Origin: Paracoccaceae bacterium
Lineage (GTDB): Bacteria; Pseudomonadota; Alphaproteobacteria; Rhodobacterales; Rhodobacteraceae
Direction: 5' to 3'
DNA: 33,146 nucleotides
Assembly (NCBI GenBank): GCA_007121115.1
Contig: SKMI01000164.1
Location: forward strand, 1 to 33,146
The notes under the pieces were generated by a model. It had not been told where the DNA came from, made no database searches, and saw only the letters and a program-made list of their open reading frames with translations. The position numbers and the translations under genes are program-made. Positions 6,489 to 20,294 of this stretch are shown one piece after another. Positions within the stretch are counted from its first letter, which is position 1. Each line of letters begins with the position of its first letter.

Positions 6489-8003
6489 ATGTGCGGTTTC
6501 GTCTGCCTCTGGAATATTGGCGACAGCGACCTTGCCCGAACCATGATCGACCGCATAGCCCATCGTGGTCCCGATGCGACCGAGGTCATACACGGTCGCA
6601 ATGCGCCGATCATCATGGCCCATGCGCGGCTGTCGATCATCGGCCCCGACGACGGGCGCCAGCCCATCTATCAGAACGAGGACCTGCTGGTCGCCAACGG
6701 CGAAATCTACAACCACGCCGATCTGCGCGCCATCCTGGGCGAAAGCGCCTTCGAGACCGCGAGCGACAGCGAGGCGATCCTGCACCTCTTCCGCTCGGGC
6801 GAATTGCGCTGGGTGGCGCGGCTGGACGGGATGTTCGCCTTCGTGCTGGCCACGCGCGAGCGCATCATCGCCGCGCGCGATCCGCTGGGCATCAAGCCGC
6901 TCTACATGGCGCGGATCGGCGACGGTCTGGCCTTTGCCTCGGAGTTGAAGGCGTTCGACGGGATCGAGACTGACTCGGTCGAGGCGATCCCTCCCGGCGG
7001 GCTGTTCGACAGCCGCGACGGGCCGCGGCGGTGGTATCGCACCCCCCACGGCGCCGCCGAGGCCGAGCCGGACATGGACATCGAGGCCACAGCCGCCGAG
7101 CTGCGGCTGGTGATGGAAGAAGCCGTTGCCAAATGGATGGTCGCGGATGTCGAGGTCGGCTCTTTCCTGTCGGGCGGGCTCGACAGTTCCATCATCGCGG
7201 CACTGGCCGCGCGCATGGCGCCGGGACGGCTGAAGACCTTTGCGGTGGGCGCCGGGGGCAGCGCCGATCTGATGGCCGCACGCAGGGTGGCTGCGCATAT
7301 CGGCAGCGATCATTTCGAGCACGCCTTCTCCGCCGAGGATGTGGCCGAGGTGCTGCCGCATGTGATCTATCACCTCGAATCGGCGGATGTGGATCTGGTG
7401 CGCAGCGCGGTGCCCACGCATTTCGCCGCGAAGCTGGCGCGGCAACACGTCAAGGCGGTGCTGACCGGCGAGGGCGCGGACGAACTGTTCGCCGGTTACA
7501 CCTATCACCACGACTACATCGACCACCCGCGCGAGCTGGCCGACGAACTGACCCGCTCGCTCAACGCCATGCACAACATCAACCTGCAGCGCGTGGACCG
7601 CATCACCATGGGCCAGAGCCTCGAAGCCCGCACGCCGTTCCTGGACCGGGACCTGATCGACTTTGCGCAGTCCATCCCGGCGACGCTGAAACTCTGCCGC
7701 ACCGATCCGAACGCGGCCGAAAGCACCGGGCCGACCACCGAGAAATGGATCCTGCGCAAGGCGGTGGCCGACCTGTTGCCCGCCGATCTGGTCTGGCGCA
7801 AGAAGGCGCAGTTCGACGAAGGCTCGGGCACCGTGGACATGCTGAAGGGCGCGCTGATGACGCTGGCGGGCAGCGATCAGCCGCTGGACCGTGCGGCCGA
7901 GGCGCGGCTTTACGAGGACATCCTGCGCCGCCACTACGTCACGCCCGGGCTGATTCTGGCGCAGGCGGGCAGTTGGACCTCGGACCGCGTCGCCGCAGGC
8001 TGA
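6489..8003 (+). CDS. asnB: Asparagine synthase (glutamine-hydrolysing)
   Basis: Makes asparagine from aspartate, ATP and glutamine. The start at 6489 exposes Cys2 as the N-terminal nucleophile (MCGFVCLW) of the class II glutamine amidotransferase domain; the longer ORF-track start at 6363 would bury it and is wrong. Glutaminase-site motifs follow: [20 protein letters not shown] and the DSE triad. The synthetase domain has the PP-loop SGGLDSS at about 233-239 (ATP pyrophosphatase) and [15 protein letters not shown]. At 504 residues it is shorter than E. coli AsnB (554). No exopolysaccharide or peptide-modifying genes are nearby, so a plain role in asparagine supply is most likely. No strong ribosome-binding site is seen close to the start. 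Confidence 0.92.
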   Translation: MCGFVCLWNIGDSDLARTMIDRIAHRGPDATEVIHGRNAPIIMAHARLSIIGPDDGRQPIYQNEDLLVANGEIYNHADLRAILGESAFETASDSEAILHLFRSGELRWVARLDGMFAFVLATRERIIAARDPLGIKPLYMARIGDGLAFASELKAFDGIETDSVEAIPPGGLFDSRDGPRRWYRTPHGAAEAEPDMDIEATAAELRLVMEEAVAKWMVADVEVGSFLSGGLDSSIIAALAARMAPGRLKTFAVGAGGSADLMAARRVAAHIGSDHFEHAFSAEDVAEVLPHVIYHLESADVDLVRSAVPTHFAAKLARQHVKAVLTGEGADELFAGYTYHHDYIDHPRELADELTRSLNAMHNINLQRVDRITMGQSLEARTPFLDRDLIDFAQSIPATLKLCRTDPNAAESTGPTTEKWILRKAVADLLPADLVWRKKAQFDEGSGTVDMLKGALMTLAGSDQPLDRAAEARLYEDILRRHYVTPGLILAQAGSWTSDRVAAG

Positions 8004-8086
8004 GCCGTCGGACATCTTGCGGTGCAGGGACCGCTGCAACAGCGCCGCAGAGCGCGGAACGGCCACGCTGCGTCGTTTTCGGTGCT

Positions 8087-8114
8087 TTGAGAACCCCGGC
8101 CGATGCGCTATGTG
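8087..8114 (+). promoter_or_regulatory. Candidate glyA promoter
   Basis: TTGAGA (8087-8092) and TATGTG (8109-8114) are spaced by 16 bases, 62 bases upstream of glyA. The -35 matches consensus in five of six positions, the -10 only in its first three. A hairpin (8133-8152) lies in the predicted 5' leader. Confidence 0.35.
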
Positions 8115-8132
8115 CACCGGCAAGAGCCAAGC

Positions 8133-8152
8133 GCGCCGGGGTCACCCGGCGC
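8133..8152. repeat. Hairpin with GTCA loop (GCGCCGGG-GTCA-CCCGGCGC) before glyA
   Basis: Perfect 8-bp arms close a GTCA loop, ending 11 bases before the glyA ribosome-binding site AAGGAGA (8164-8170). It shares arm length and loop with hairpins at 5464-5483 and 30790-30809 although the arms differ in sequence. It could shape the glyA leader. No known riboswitch pattern was recognised here. Confidence 0.5.
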
Positions 8153-8175
8153 CGCCCCTGCGCAAGGAGAGAGCC

Positions 8176-9471
8176 ATGAACATTACCCACCGCGATTCCG
8201 GTTTCTTCACCGAAGCGCTTGAGAGCCGCGACCCCGAGCTGTTCGCCGCTGTGCGCGGCGAGCTGGGCCGTCAGCGCGACGAGATCGAGCTGATCGCCTC
8301 GGAGAACATCGTCAGTCGCGCGGTGATGGAGGCGCAGGGCTCGGTGATGACCAACAAGTATGCCGAGGGCTATCCGGGGCGGCGCTACTACGGCGGCTGC
8401 CAGTTCGTGGATGTGGCCGAGGAACTGGCCATCGCCCGGGCCTGCGAACTGTTCGGCGTGGGGTTTGCGAATGTGCAGCCGAACTCGGGATCGCAGGCGA
8501 ATCAGGCGGTGTTCACCGCGTTGATGAAACCGGGCGACACCTTCCTGGCCATGGACCTGTCGGCGGGCGGGCACCTGACCCATGGCGCGCCAGTGAACCA
8601 GTCGGGCAAGTGGTTCAACGCGGTGCATTACGGCGTGCGCTCGCAGGATAGCCGGCTTGACTACGATCAGGTCGCGGCCCTGGCCGTCGAGCACAAGCCG
8701 AAGGTGATCATCGCCGGGGGCTCGGCCGTCCCGCGGGTGATTGATTTCGCCCGGTTCCGCGAGATTGCGGACAGCGTGGGCGCATACCTGATGGTGGACA
8801 TGGCGCATTTCGCCGGGCTGGTGGCGGCAGGGGTGCACCCCTCGCCCTTCCCGCACGCGCATGTGGCCACCACCACCACCCACAAGACCCTGCGCGGCCC
8901 GCGCGGCGGGCTGATCCTGACCGATGACGCGGAGCTGGCGAAGAAATTCAATTCGGCCATCTTCCCCGGCATCCAGGGCGGCCCGCTCATGCATGTGATC
9001 GCCGCCAAGGCCGTGGCCTTCGGCGAAGCACTGCGCCCCGAGTTCAAGGACTACGCGGGCCAGGTCATCCGCAACGCGCAGGCGCTGTCGGAACAGCTCA
9101 TGACCGGGGGGCTCGATATCGTGACGGGGGGCACCGACACGCATGTGCTGCTGGTGGACCTGCGCCCCAAGGGCGTGAAGGGCAACGCCACCGAAAAGGC
9201 GCTGGGCCGCGCGCATATCACCTGCAACAAGAACGGCATTCCGTTCGACCCGGAAAAGCCGATGGTGACCTCGGGCGTGCGGCTGGGCACCCCGGCGGGT
9301 ACCACGCGCGGCTTCGCCGAGACCGAGTTCCGCCAGATCGCAGACTGGATTACCGAGGTTGTGGACGGGCTGGCCGCCAATGGCGCCGACGACAACGGCG
9401 CGGTTGAGACAAAGGTCAAGGCCGAGGTGGCCGAGCTTTGCGCCCGCTTTCCGGTCTATCCCACGCTCTGA
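8176..9471 (+). CDS. glyA: Serine hydroxymethyltransferase
   Basis: PLP enzyme that interconverts serine and glycine while charging tetrahydrofolate with a one-carbon unit. The 431-residue protein has the SHMT hallmarks: [14 protein letters not shown] near the N-terminus, the [13 protein letters not shown] segment, the PLP-binding D208 and H211 in [10 protein letters not shown], and the Schiff-base lysine at about K237 in [14 protein letters not shown]. The start at 8176 is fixed by AAGGAGA six bases upstream; the ORF-track start at 8017 is too early. It follows asnB after 172 bases that contain a possible promoter, so it is probably its own unit. A strong GC hairpin lies about 50 bases after the stop. 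Confidence 0.97.
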   Translation: MNITHRDSGFFTEALESRDPELFAAVRGELGRQRDEIELIASENIVSRAVMEAQGSVMTNKYAEGYPGRRYYGGCQFVDVAEELAIARACELFGVGFANVQPNSGSQANQAVFTALMKPGDTFLAMDLSAGGHLTHGAPVNQSGKWFNAVHYGVRSQDSRLDYDQVAALAVEHKPKVIIAGGSAVPRVIDFARFREIADSVGAYLMVDMAHFAGLVAAGVHPSPFPHAHVATTTTHKTLRGPRGGLILTDDAELAKKFNSAIFPGIQGGPLMHVIAAKAVAFGEALRPEFKDYAGQVIRNAQALSEQLMTGGLDIVTGGTDTHVLLVDLRPKGVKGNATEKALGRAHITCNKNGIPFDPEKPMVTSGVRLGTPAGTTRGFAETEFRQIADWITEVVDGLAANGADDNGAVETKVKAEVAELCARFPVYPTL

Positions 9472-9520
9472 CACCGGCGGGGCCGCTTCAGCCCTGCGCA
9501 CCACCGTCCCCACAAGACCC

Positions 9521-9541
9521 GCCCGCGCGTTTCGCGCGGGC
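9521..9541 (+). terminator. GC-rich hairpin after glyA
   Basis: GCCCGCGCG-TTT-CGCGCGGGC is a perfect 9-bp stem with a three-base loop, 50 bases downstream of the glyA stop. It has no T-run, so it would be a weak intrinsic terminator or an RNA 3'-end stabiliser. The rest of 9472-9720 shows nothing gene-like. Confidence 0.5.
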
Positions 9542-9720
9542 AGCGCCCACAAGAATCAAAGGGACTGGGCGCGCGGGCTGGGTGGGCGCGGCCCGAGGGC
9601 GCTTTCCGACTGAATCCGGAAAATGCGTCATGCCCGGGCAATGGTCGCGCGGGACGCGGTAATCGGCTTCGCAATCCGTTTCCGGGGCACGCGCCAGCCC
9701 GCGCCCCGCCGCGGCCAATC

Positions 9721-10059
9721 TCAACGTGGCGGATCGTCCTCCTCTGATCCGGACCGGCGGCGGCGGTCGGTGGGGGGCAGCGAATCGCGTGAATCGAACT
9801 TGTTGATATCGGGCCGTGTGGCGCGGCGCCGCGCGTCCCAGCGCGACAGAGCCAGCCAGGCCACCAGACCGACAGCCGCCCAGATCAGCGCCTGGATCAC
9901 CAGCGGTAGCCCCGGCATCAGATAGACCACCAGCGCCGCCACCGCTGCCCCGATGGCAAAGCCCAGCGCCACATAGACGGTGGTCATGATCTCCACCACC
10001 AGGAATACTACGGCGATGATGCCCCAGAGGCTCCAGTCCGGCAGTCCCAGCAATCCCAT
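9721..10059 (-). CDS. NfeD-family membrane protein
   Basis: Protein of 112 residues with two to three N-terminal transmembrane segments (LWGIIAVVFLVVEIMTTVYVALGFAIGAAVAALVVYLM, then VIQALIWAAVGLVAWLALS), followed by a short, highly charged cytoplasmic tail rich in Arg, Asp and Glu. It lies three bases downstream of an SPFH/band-7 gene on the same strand. NfeD-like proteins are encoded beside SPFH proteins across bacteria (the YbbK/QmcA pairing in E. coli) and are thought to help organise membrane microdomains. The short length and the lack of an obvious OB-fold C-terminal domain suggest a truncated NfeD type. No enzymatic role is implied. Confidence 0.8.
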   Translation of the reverse strand: MGLLGLPDWSLWGIIAVVFLVVEIMTTVYVALGFAIGAAVAALVVYLMPGLPLVIQALIWAAVGLVAWLALSRWDARRRATRPDINKFDSRDSLPPTDRRRRSGSEEDDPPR

Positions 10060-10062
10060 GGC

Positions 10063-10917
10063 TCAGATATCTTTCAGGATCGCCGCCGCCTCACGGAACG
10101 CGTTCGACGGCCCGCCCGGCAGCATGATCAGTTTCGCATTATCGGATTTCGACAGCCCCTCCAGCGCATCGACCTGCATGCGCGCGGTCTGGAAGGTCAG
10201 CGCCTCGCGCGCGTTATCGCCCTCGAGCGAGGCGGCGATCATGCGGTTGGCCTCGGCGTTCGCCTCGGCGATGGCGCGGATCGCATCGGCGCGGCGCTGG
10301 GCCTCGTACAGTTCGGCGTCGGCGTTCAACTCGGCGGCGCGGCGCAGGCCTTCGGCGCGCGTGATGGCGGCGCGGCGTTCGCGTTCGGCGGCCAGCACCT
10401 CGGCCATGGCCTTCTGCGTGGTCTCGTTCAGCTTCACATCGGTGATTTCCGAACGCGAAATGCTGATCCCGTAGGTCTGGCCCGCATCCTCCAACGCCTC
10501 TAGCAGCGCCACGTTCAGCGACCCGCGATCCGACTGCACCTGATCCAGTTCCACCTTGCCCAGTTCCGAACGCACCAGCGACTGCACCAGCCCGATCACC
10601 AGATCGTCGATGTTGTTCACGCGGAACACCGCCGCCTCGGGGTTCTGGATCCGGTAGACGACCAGAAGCTGACAGCCGTAGACCACGTTGTCAGCCGAAA
10701 CCACCTCGAGCGAAATATCGTTGAGCACCTGATCATTGACCGGCACCTTGGAGTGGACCCGGTCCAGGAACGGCACGATGATGTTCACGCCGGCATCCAG
10801 CGTGCGGCGATAGGCGCCCAGCCGGGTGACGACATAGTTTTCCGACTGCGGGACGATCTTGAGGCCCATCAGGACCACGATCACCAGCAAGACGACAAGG
10901 GCGAGAATCAGTTCCAT
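10063..10917 (-). CDS. SPFH/band-7 membrane protein (QmcA/stomatin-like)
   Basis: Protein of 284 residues with one N-terminal transmembrane anchor (MELILALVVLLVIVVLMGLKIVP), then a band-7 domain (QSENYVVTRLGAYRRTLDAGVNIIVPFLDRV...) and a long Ala/Glu/Arg coiled-coil region (AMAEVLAAERERRAAITRAEGLRRAAELNADAELYEAQRRADAIRAIAEANAEANRM). Such proteins oligomerise at the membrane and scaffold proteases or microdomains. The ORF-track start at 10980 is a TTG adding 21 unrelated residues; the ATG at 10917 puts the anchor at the very N-terminus, as is usual. A possible promoter -10 (TACGAT, 10992-10987) lies 70 bases upstream. It forms a two-gene unit with the NfeD gene and follows gloB on the same strand after 96 bases. 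Confidence 0.9.
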   Translation of the reverse strand: MELILALVVLLVIVVLMGLKIVPQSENYVVTRLGAYRRTLDAGVNIIVPFLDRVHSKVPVNDQVLNDISLEVVSADNVVYGCQLLVVYRIQNPEAAVFRVNNIDDLVIGLVQSLVRSELGKVELDQVQSDRGSLNVALLEALEDAGQTYGISISRSEITDVKLNETTQKAMAEVLAAERERRAAITRAEGLRRAAELNADAELYEAQRRADAIRAIAEANAEANRMIAASLEGDNAREALTFQTARMQVDALEGLSKSDNAKLIMLPGGPSNAFREAAAILKDI

Positions 10918-11013
10918 CGAAGGAGTCCCGATATGAATGTGAGAGGCACGAAGGGTGCGCCATGCACCCCGTGAAAGCAATGCGCAATCGTAGCACGGAT
11001 TGACGGTAAAGCG

Positions 11014-11787
11014 TCAGCCCTTGAACGCATCCTTGCGGCGCCGGATCTCGGCGAAGACCTCCACATCCGGGGCGTCGGCCATGCCCACGGCGGCCTTCAG
11101 CTCGGGCAGATGCGCGCGCAGGAAGGGGTTGGTCGCGCGCTCCACGTCCAGCCGCACCACGGCCATGGGATCGCCCGCCGCGCGCATCGCCTCGAACCCG
11201 GCGATGCGTTGCTTCAACGCGGCGTTCTCGGGCTCGATGGTCAGGGCGAATCGTCCGTTCGATGCGGTGTAATCATGACCTGAGCACACGCGGGTGCTGC
11301 CCGCCATGGTATCGAGCCGCAGAAGGCTCATCCACATCTGCTCCGGCGTGCCCTCGAAGATCCGCCCGCAGCCCAGCGCCATCAGGCTGTCGCCGGTAAA
11401 GGCCAGATCGTCGCCGGGAAAGTGAAATGCGATGTGGTTGGCGCAATGCCCCGAAACATCCAGCACCGCGCAGGGTGCATTGCCCACCGCGATCCCCTGC
11501 CCCGGCGACACGGCCTCGTCCAGCGGCGGCAGCCGCTCGGCGTCCGCCGCCGCACCGACCACGCGCGCGCCCGTGGCTTCGCGCAGCGCCTCGACCCCGC
11601 CGACATGGTCGTTGTGGTGGTGGGTGATCAGGATCTGGTTCAGCGTCCAGCCGGCATCGTCAAGCGCGGCCTGCACCGCATCGGCGTCGGGGACATCGAT
11701 CACGGCGGTCTGGCCGGTGGCCTCGTCCCGGATCAGATAGGCATAGTTGTCCGACAGGCAGGGAACCGCACGCAACGTCAATGTCAT
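11014..11787 (-). CDS. gloB: Hydroxyacylglutathione hydrolase (glyoxalase II)
   Basis: Hydrolyses S-D-lactoylglutathione to D-lactate and glutathione, the second step in methylglyoxal detoxification. The 257-residue protein has the metallo-beta-lactamase metal motif THHHNDH at about 55-61, then SGHCANHIAFHF and TGDSLMALGCGRIFEGTPEQMW, with the C-terminal domain signature CSGHDYTASNGRFAL. It ends in the family-typical RRRKDAF. The start at 11787 (MTLTLRAVPCLSDNYAYLI) has GGAGAGAG just upstream; the ORF-track start at 11850 is too early. It is divergent from a methyltransferase-like gene, with 62 bases between starts. Confidence 0.95.
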   Translation of the reverse strand: MTLTLRAVPCLSDNYAYLIRDEATGQTAVIDVPDADAVQAALDDAGWTLNQILITHHHNDHVGGVEALREATGARVVGAAADAERLPPLDEAVSPGQGIAVGNAPCAVLDVSGHCANHIAFHFPGDDLAFTGDSLMALGCGRIFEGTPEQMWMSLLRLDTMAGSTRVCSGHDYTASNGRFALTIEPENAALKQRIAGFEAMRAAGDPMAVVRLDVERATNPFLRAHLPELKAAVGMADAPDVEVFAEIRRRKDAFKG

Positions 11788-11849
11788 GGTCTCTCTCCAC
11801 GGATTCGGTTTATCCTGTGCCAGAGTGCGACAGCAGCGCCGGGGGATCA

Positions 11850-12623
11850 ATGCATCTCGACGTCACCGATCTGCGTGATTTCTATTATACCACCACGCTG
11901 GGACGCACCGCGCAGAAGGCCGTGCGCGACCAGATCACCACGCTTTGGGACGACACGCGGGGCCTGTGCGTGGCGGGCTATGGCTTCCCCGCGCCGATGC
12001 TGCGCCCGTTTCTGAAACCCGCCCGCCGCGTGGTCGCGCTGATGCCCGCGCCGCAGGGCGTGATGCACTGGCCCGCCGAGATGGACAACCATTCGGTGCT
12101 GGTCGAGGAAACGCAATGGCCGCTGGCCACCGACAGCGTGGACCGATTGCTGATCATGCACGGGCTGGAAAGCTCCGAGCGCCCGGCGGCGATCATGGAG
12201 GAATGCGCCCGCGTGCTGGCCCCGCGCGGCGAGGCGCTGTTCGTGCTGCCCAACCGTTCCGGGCTCTGGGCGCGGCGCGATGGCACGCCCTTTGCGCTGG
12301 GCCGTCCCTATTCGCTGTCGCAGATCACCGCGCTTCTGACCGCACACGGGTTCGAGGCGCTGGACCATGTGGCGGCCCTTTTCTTTCCACCACGCGAAAC
12401 GCCGTTCTGGCTGCGCTCGGCGATGGTGCTGGAACGCGCCGGACGGCGGCTGTCGCGCTACCATGCGGGCGGCGTGCTGCTGATCCGCGCACGGCTGGAC
12501 CGGCCGGCGCCGACCCGGCGGGGACTGCGCGATGCGGTCCACCGCCCGCTGCGGGTGCTGGACGGGGTCACCCAACCCGGCGGCGCGCGCCCGGCACTGC
12601 GCCGTGATCGCTCTGAACCGTGA
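11850..12623 (+). CDS. SAM-dependent methyltransferase-like protein
   Basis: Protein of 257 residues with a class I methyltransferase outline. LCVAGYGFPAPMLRPFL stands where the SAM-binding glycine loop is expected but is glycine-poor. VVALMPAPQGV could be the second strand with its acidic residue replaced, and WPLATDSVDRLLIMHGLE followed by MEECARVLAPRGEALFVLPNRSGLWARRDGTPFALGRPYS is the methyltransferase-11-like core. The weak SAM motif means catalytic activity is uncertain. The ATG at 11850 follows a GGGGGA sequence. It is divergent from gloB, a pairing I believe recurs in alphaproteobacteria. The 3' end contains a tandem 16-bp near-repeat that includes the stop codon. The substrate is not predictable. 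Confidence 0.75.
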   Translation: MHLDVTDLRDFYYTTTLGRTAQKAVRDQITTLWDDTRGLCVAGYGFPAPMLRPFLKPARRVVALMPAPQGVMHWPAEMDNHSVLVEETQWPLATDSVDRLLIMHGLESSERPAAIMEECARVLAPRGEALFVLPNRSGLWARRDGTPFALGRPYSLSQITALLTAHGFEALDHVAALFFPPRETPFWLRSAMVLERAGRRLSRYHAGGVLLIRARLDRPAPTRRGLRDAVHRPLRVLDGVTQPGGARPALRRDRSEP

Positions 12624-12634
12624 TCACTCCGAGC
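12603..12634 (+). repeat. Tandem 16-bp near-repeat across a stop codon
   Basis: CGTGATCGCTCTGAAC (12603-12618) is followed directly by CGTGATCACTCCGAGC (12619-12634), 13 of 16 bases identical, with a partial third copy CATGATGG after it. The stop codon of the methyltransferase-like gene lies in the second copy, so the duplication sets the protein's C-terminus (...RRDRSEP). Confidence 0.6.
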
Positions 12635-12982
12635 CATGATGGACCGCGCCGCTAAACCCGGCGCCCGTCCCGCCGCGCATGGCGGAATTCAGCCACCGCG
12701 CTCACGGCAGAATGGGCGAATTGTCGCAGGGCGCGGGGGCGGTTCAGGCGCATCATTGCCGCGCCGCAGCATCAGCCGCCGCCGATATAGTCACAGCCAC
12801 CGCTTGACCCTGCCGCGCAAGCGTGAAAAACGCGCTCACACGGCGGTGACCTTCACTGTTGCGGGCACGGGGAGGCTCTGCTAAACCCGCGCCGATTTGG
12901 ATTGCAGCGTCAATCCGCGCATTTCCGTCTCCGGCACCCCTGCGCGGGTCGCTCGGTGACCCCACAAACCGGAAGGCTGGAC
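12624..12982. other. 359-base intergenic region before atpH
   Basis: I see no convincing gene in this stretch; the 70-residue minus-strand ORF at 12753-12965 looks like chance. It should hold the promoter of the ATP synthase operon, but no strong sigma-70 pair stands out: TTGACC (12804-12809) lacks a good -10 at the right distance. An inverted repeat GGATTG-CAGCGT-CAATCC lies at 12899-12916, about 67 bases before the atpH start, and could be a regulator site. In many Rhodobacterales priA precedes atpH; here a methyltransferase-like gene does. Confidence 0.5.
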
Positions 12983-13543
12983 GTGTCTGAACCCGCTTCG
13001 ATCTCTTCAGGCATAGCGACGCGCTATGCGACCGCCGTTTTCGAACTGGCCAAGGAAGACAACGCGCTCCCCACGCTGGAAAAGGATCTGGACACGCTGG
13101 ACGCCGCGCTCGAAGGCAGCGACGACCTGCGCGCGATGATCGCTTCGCCGGTCTACAGCCGCGCCGATCAGGCCCGCGCGGTCATCGCCGTGGCCGATGC
13201 GCTGGGACTGTCGCAGAACGTGCGCGGCGTGCTGGGGCTGATGGCCACCAAGCGCCGTCTGTTCACCCTGCCGCAGATGCTGACCGCCCTGCGCGCCCTC
13301 ATCGCCGAGGAAAAGGGCGAAGTGACCGCCGAAGTCACCGCCGCCATGGCGCTGGACGACGCACAGAAGGACGAACTGGTGCAGACGCTCAAGGCGCGCG
13401 TCGGCAAGGATGTGAAACTCAAGCTGGCCGTGGATGAAACCCTCATCGGCGGTCTTGTTGTCAAGGTGGGCTCGCGGATGATCGACACGTCGATCCGGTC
13501 GAAGCTCGCGGCTCTCCAGAATGCAATGAAAGAGGTCGGATAA
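12983..13543 (+). CDS. atpH: ATP synthase F1 delta subunit (OSCP-like)
   Basis: Links the top of the F1 head to the peripheral stalk of ATP synthase. The 186-residue protein begins [25 protein letters not shown], a typical delta N-terminal helical domain, and ends with the conserved [29 protein letters not shown], the F1-binding signature of this subunit. The start is GTG at 12983 with GGAAGG ten bases upstream; the ORF-track start at 12902 would add 27 unrelated residues. It is the first gene of atpHAGDC and its stop touches the atpA start (TAAATG), so translation is likely coupled. No F0 genes are present, as expected for alphaproteobacteria, where F0 is encoded separately. Confidence 0.95.
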   Translation: MSEPASISSGIATRYATAVFELAKEDNALPTLEKDLDTLDAALEGSDDLRAMIASPVYSRADQARAVIAVADALGLSQNVRGVLGLMATKRRLFTLPQMLTALRALIAEEKGEVTAEVTAAMALDDAQKDELVQTLKARVGKDVKLKLAVDETLIGGLVVKVGSRMIDTSIRSKLAALQNAMKEVG

Positions 13544-15082
<1,539 letters not shown>

Positions 15083-15102
15083 GCCTCTGAGGGGAACGCA
15101 AG

Positions 15103-15972
15103 ATGCCAAGCCTCAAGGACCTGAAGAACCGGATCAATTCGGTCAAGTCGACCCGGAAGATCACCAAGGCCATGCAGATGGTCGCGGCGGCCAAGCTCCG
15201 CCGCGCCCAGGAAGCCGCCGAGAACGCACGCCCCTATGCCGAACGCATGGAGGCCGTGGTCAACGGGCTGGCGGCATCGGTGCAGGGGTCGGACACCGCG
15301 CCGCGCCTGCTGTCCGGCACCGGGAGCGAGCAGACGCACCTGCTGGTGGTGATGACCGCCGAGCGGGGGCTCTGCGGCGGCTTCAACTCATCCATCGTCA
15401 AGATCGCGCGTTACCGCGCCGAAAAGCTGATCGGCGAGGGCAAGACGGTCAAGATCCTGACCGTCGGCAAGAAGGGCCGCGAACAGTTGCGCCGCGATCT
15501 GGGCGATCACCTTATCGGCCATGTGGATCTGTCCGACGTGAAGCGCGTGAGCTATGACAACGCCCGCGCCATCGCCGAGGACGTGCTGGGCCGCTTCGCC
15601 GAGGGCGAGTTCGACGTGGCGACGATCTTCTACAACCGGTTCCAGTCGGTGATCAGCCAGATCCCCACGCCGCAGCAGATCATCCCCGCCCCGGTGCCCG
15701 AAGACGCCGAGGCCAGCACGCTCTATGATTACGAGCCGTCCGAGGAAGCGATCCTCGAGGACCTGCTGCCGCGGTCGGTGGCCACGCAGATATTTGCGGC
15801 GCTGCTGGAAAACGCAGCTTCGGAACAGGGCGCACGGATGAGCGCGATGGACAACGCCACCCGCAACGCGGGCGACATGATCGACAAGCTGACCATCGAA
15901 TACAACCGCTCGCGCCAGGCCGCGATCACCAAGGAACTCATCGAGATCATCTCGGGCGCCGAGGCGCTCTGA
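15103..15972 (+). CDS. atpG: ATP synthase F1 gamma subunit
   Basis: Central rotor shaft that couples proton flow to catalysis. The 289-residue protein starts [36 protein letters not shown], the conserved N-terminal helix of the coiled-coil axle, and ends with the matching C-terminal helix ([54 protein letters not shown]). The Rossmann-like middle contains [24 protein letters not shown] sequence precedes the ATG. Nothing unusual is seen. Confidence 0.98.
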   Translation: MPSLKDLKNRINSVKSTRKITKAMQMVAAAKLRRAQEAAENARPYAERMEAVVNGLAASVQGSDTAPRLLSGTGSEQTHLLVVMTAERGLCGGFNSSIVKIARYRAEKLIGEGKTVKILTVGKKGREQLRRDLGDHLIGHVDLSDVKRVSYDNARAIAEDVLGRFAEGEFDVATIFYNRFQSVISQIPTPQQIIPAPVPEDAEASTLYDYEPSEEAILEDLLPRSVATQIFAALLENAASEQGARMSAMDNATRNAGDMIDKLTIEYNRSRQAAITKELIEIISGAEAL

Positions 15973-17418
<1,446 letters not shown>

Positions 17419-17431
17419 GGAGGGCGCCGCA

Positions 17432-17842
17432 ATGGCCGATACCCTGCAATTTGACCTGGTCTCGCCCGAACGCATGGTCGCATCGGTTGCGGCGCGGGCG
17501 GTGCGCATTCCGGGCGCCGAAGGCGACATGACCGCAATGCCCGGCCACACCCCCGCCCTGACCACCCTGCGCCCAGGCTTCGTGACGGTGGAAACCGATG
17601 GCGGCGAGGATCAGCGCTTCGTGGTCACCGGCGGCTTTGCCGAAGTCGGTGCCGAAAGCGTTTCGGTGCTCGCCGAAAAGGGCATGCCGGGGGCCGAGTT
17701 CACGCAGGAGGTCTATGCCGACATCCTGGCCGAGGCCCGCGCCAAGCTGGACGAAGCGCCGCAGGAACACATGGACATGCTGGCCAAACTGGTCGCCGAT
17801 CTGCAGGCGCTGGCCACCGAAAGCGGCCTGCGCCCGGACTGA
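17432..17842 (+). CDS. atpC: ATP synthase F1 epsilon subunit
   Basis: Part of the central stalk; the subunit links gamma to the c-ring and can inhibit hydrolysis. The 136-residue protein has the N-terminal beta-sandwich (LQFDLVSPERMVASVAARAVRIPGAEGDMTAMPGHTPALTTLRPG) and a helical C-terminal part (AEARAKLDEAPQEHMDMLAKLVADLQALA). The start at 17432 has GAGGAGG nine bases before it; the ORF-track start at 17378 lies inside atpD. It is the last gene of the operon, followed by an intrinsic terminator at 17868. Confidence 0.96.
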   Translation: MADTLQFDLVSPERMVASVAARAVRIPGAEGDMTAMPGHTPALTTLRPGFVTVETDGGEDQRFVVTGGFAEVGAESVSVLAEKGMPGAEFTQEVYADILAEARAKLDEAPQEHMDMLAKLVADLQALATESGLRPD

Positions 17843-20293
<2,451 letters not shown>

Positions 20294-20294
20294 C

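Noticed and set aside
8004-8175. Possible riboswitch upstream of glyA
   Set aside because: I looked for glycine, SAM-type and THF-type conserved cores and saw none; only a simple GC hairpin is present.
12753-12965. 70-residue minus-strand ORF before atpH
   Set aside because: Charged, low-complexity translation without a ribosome-binding site, overlapping the likely atp promoter region.
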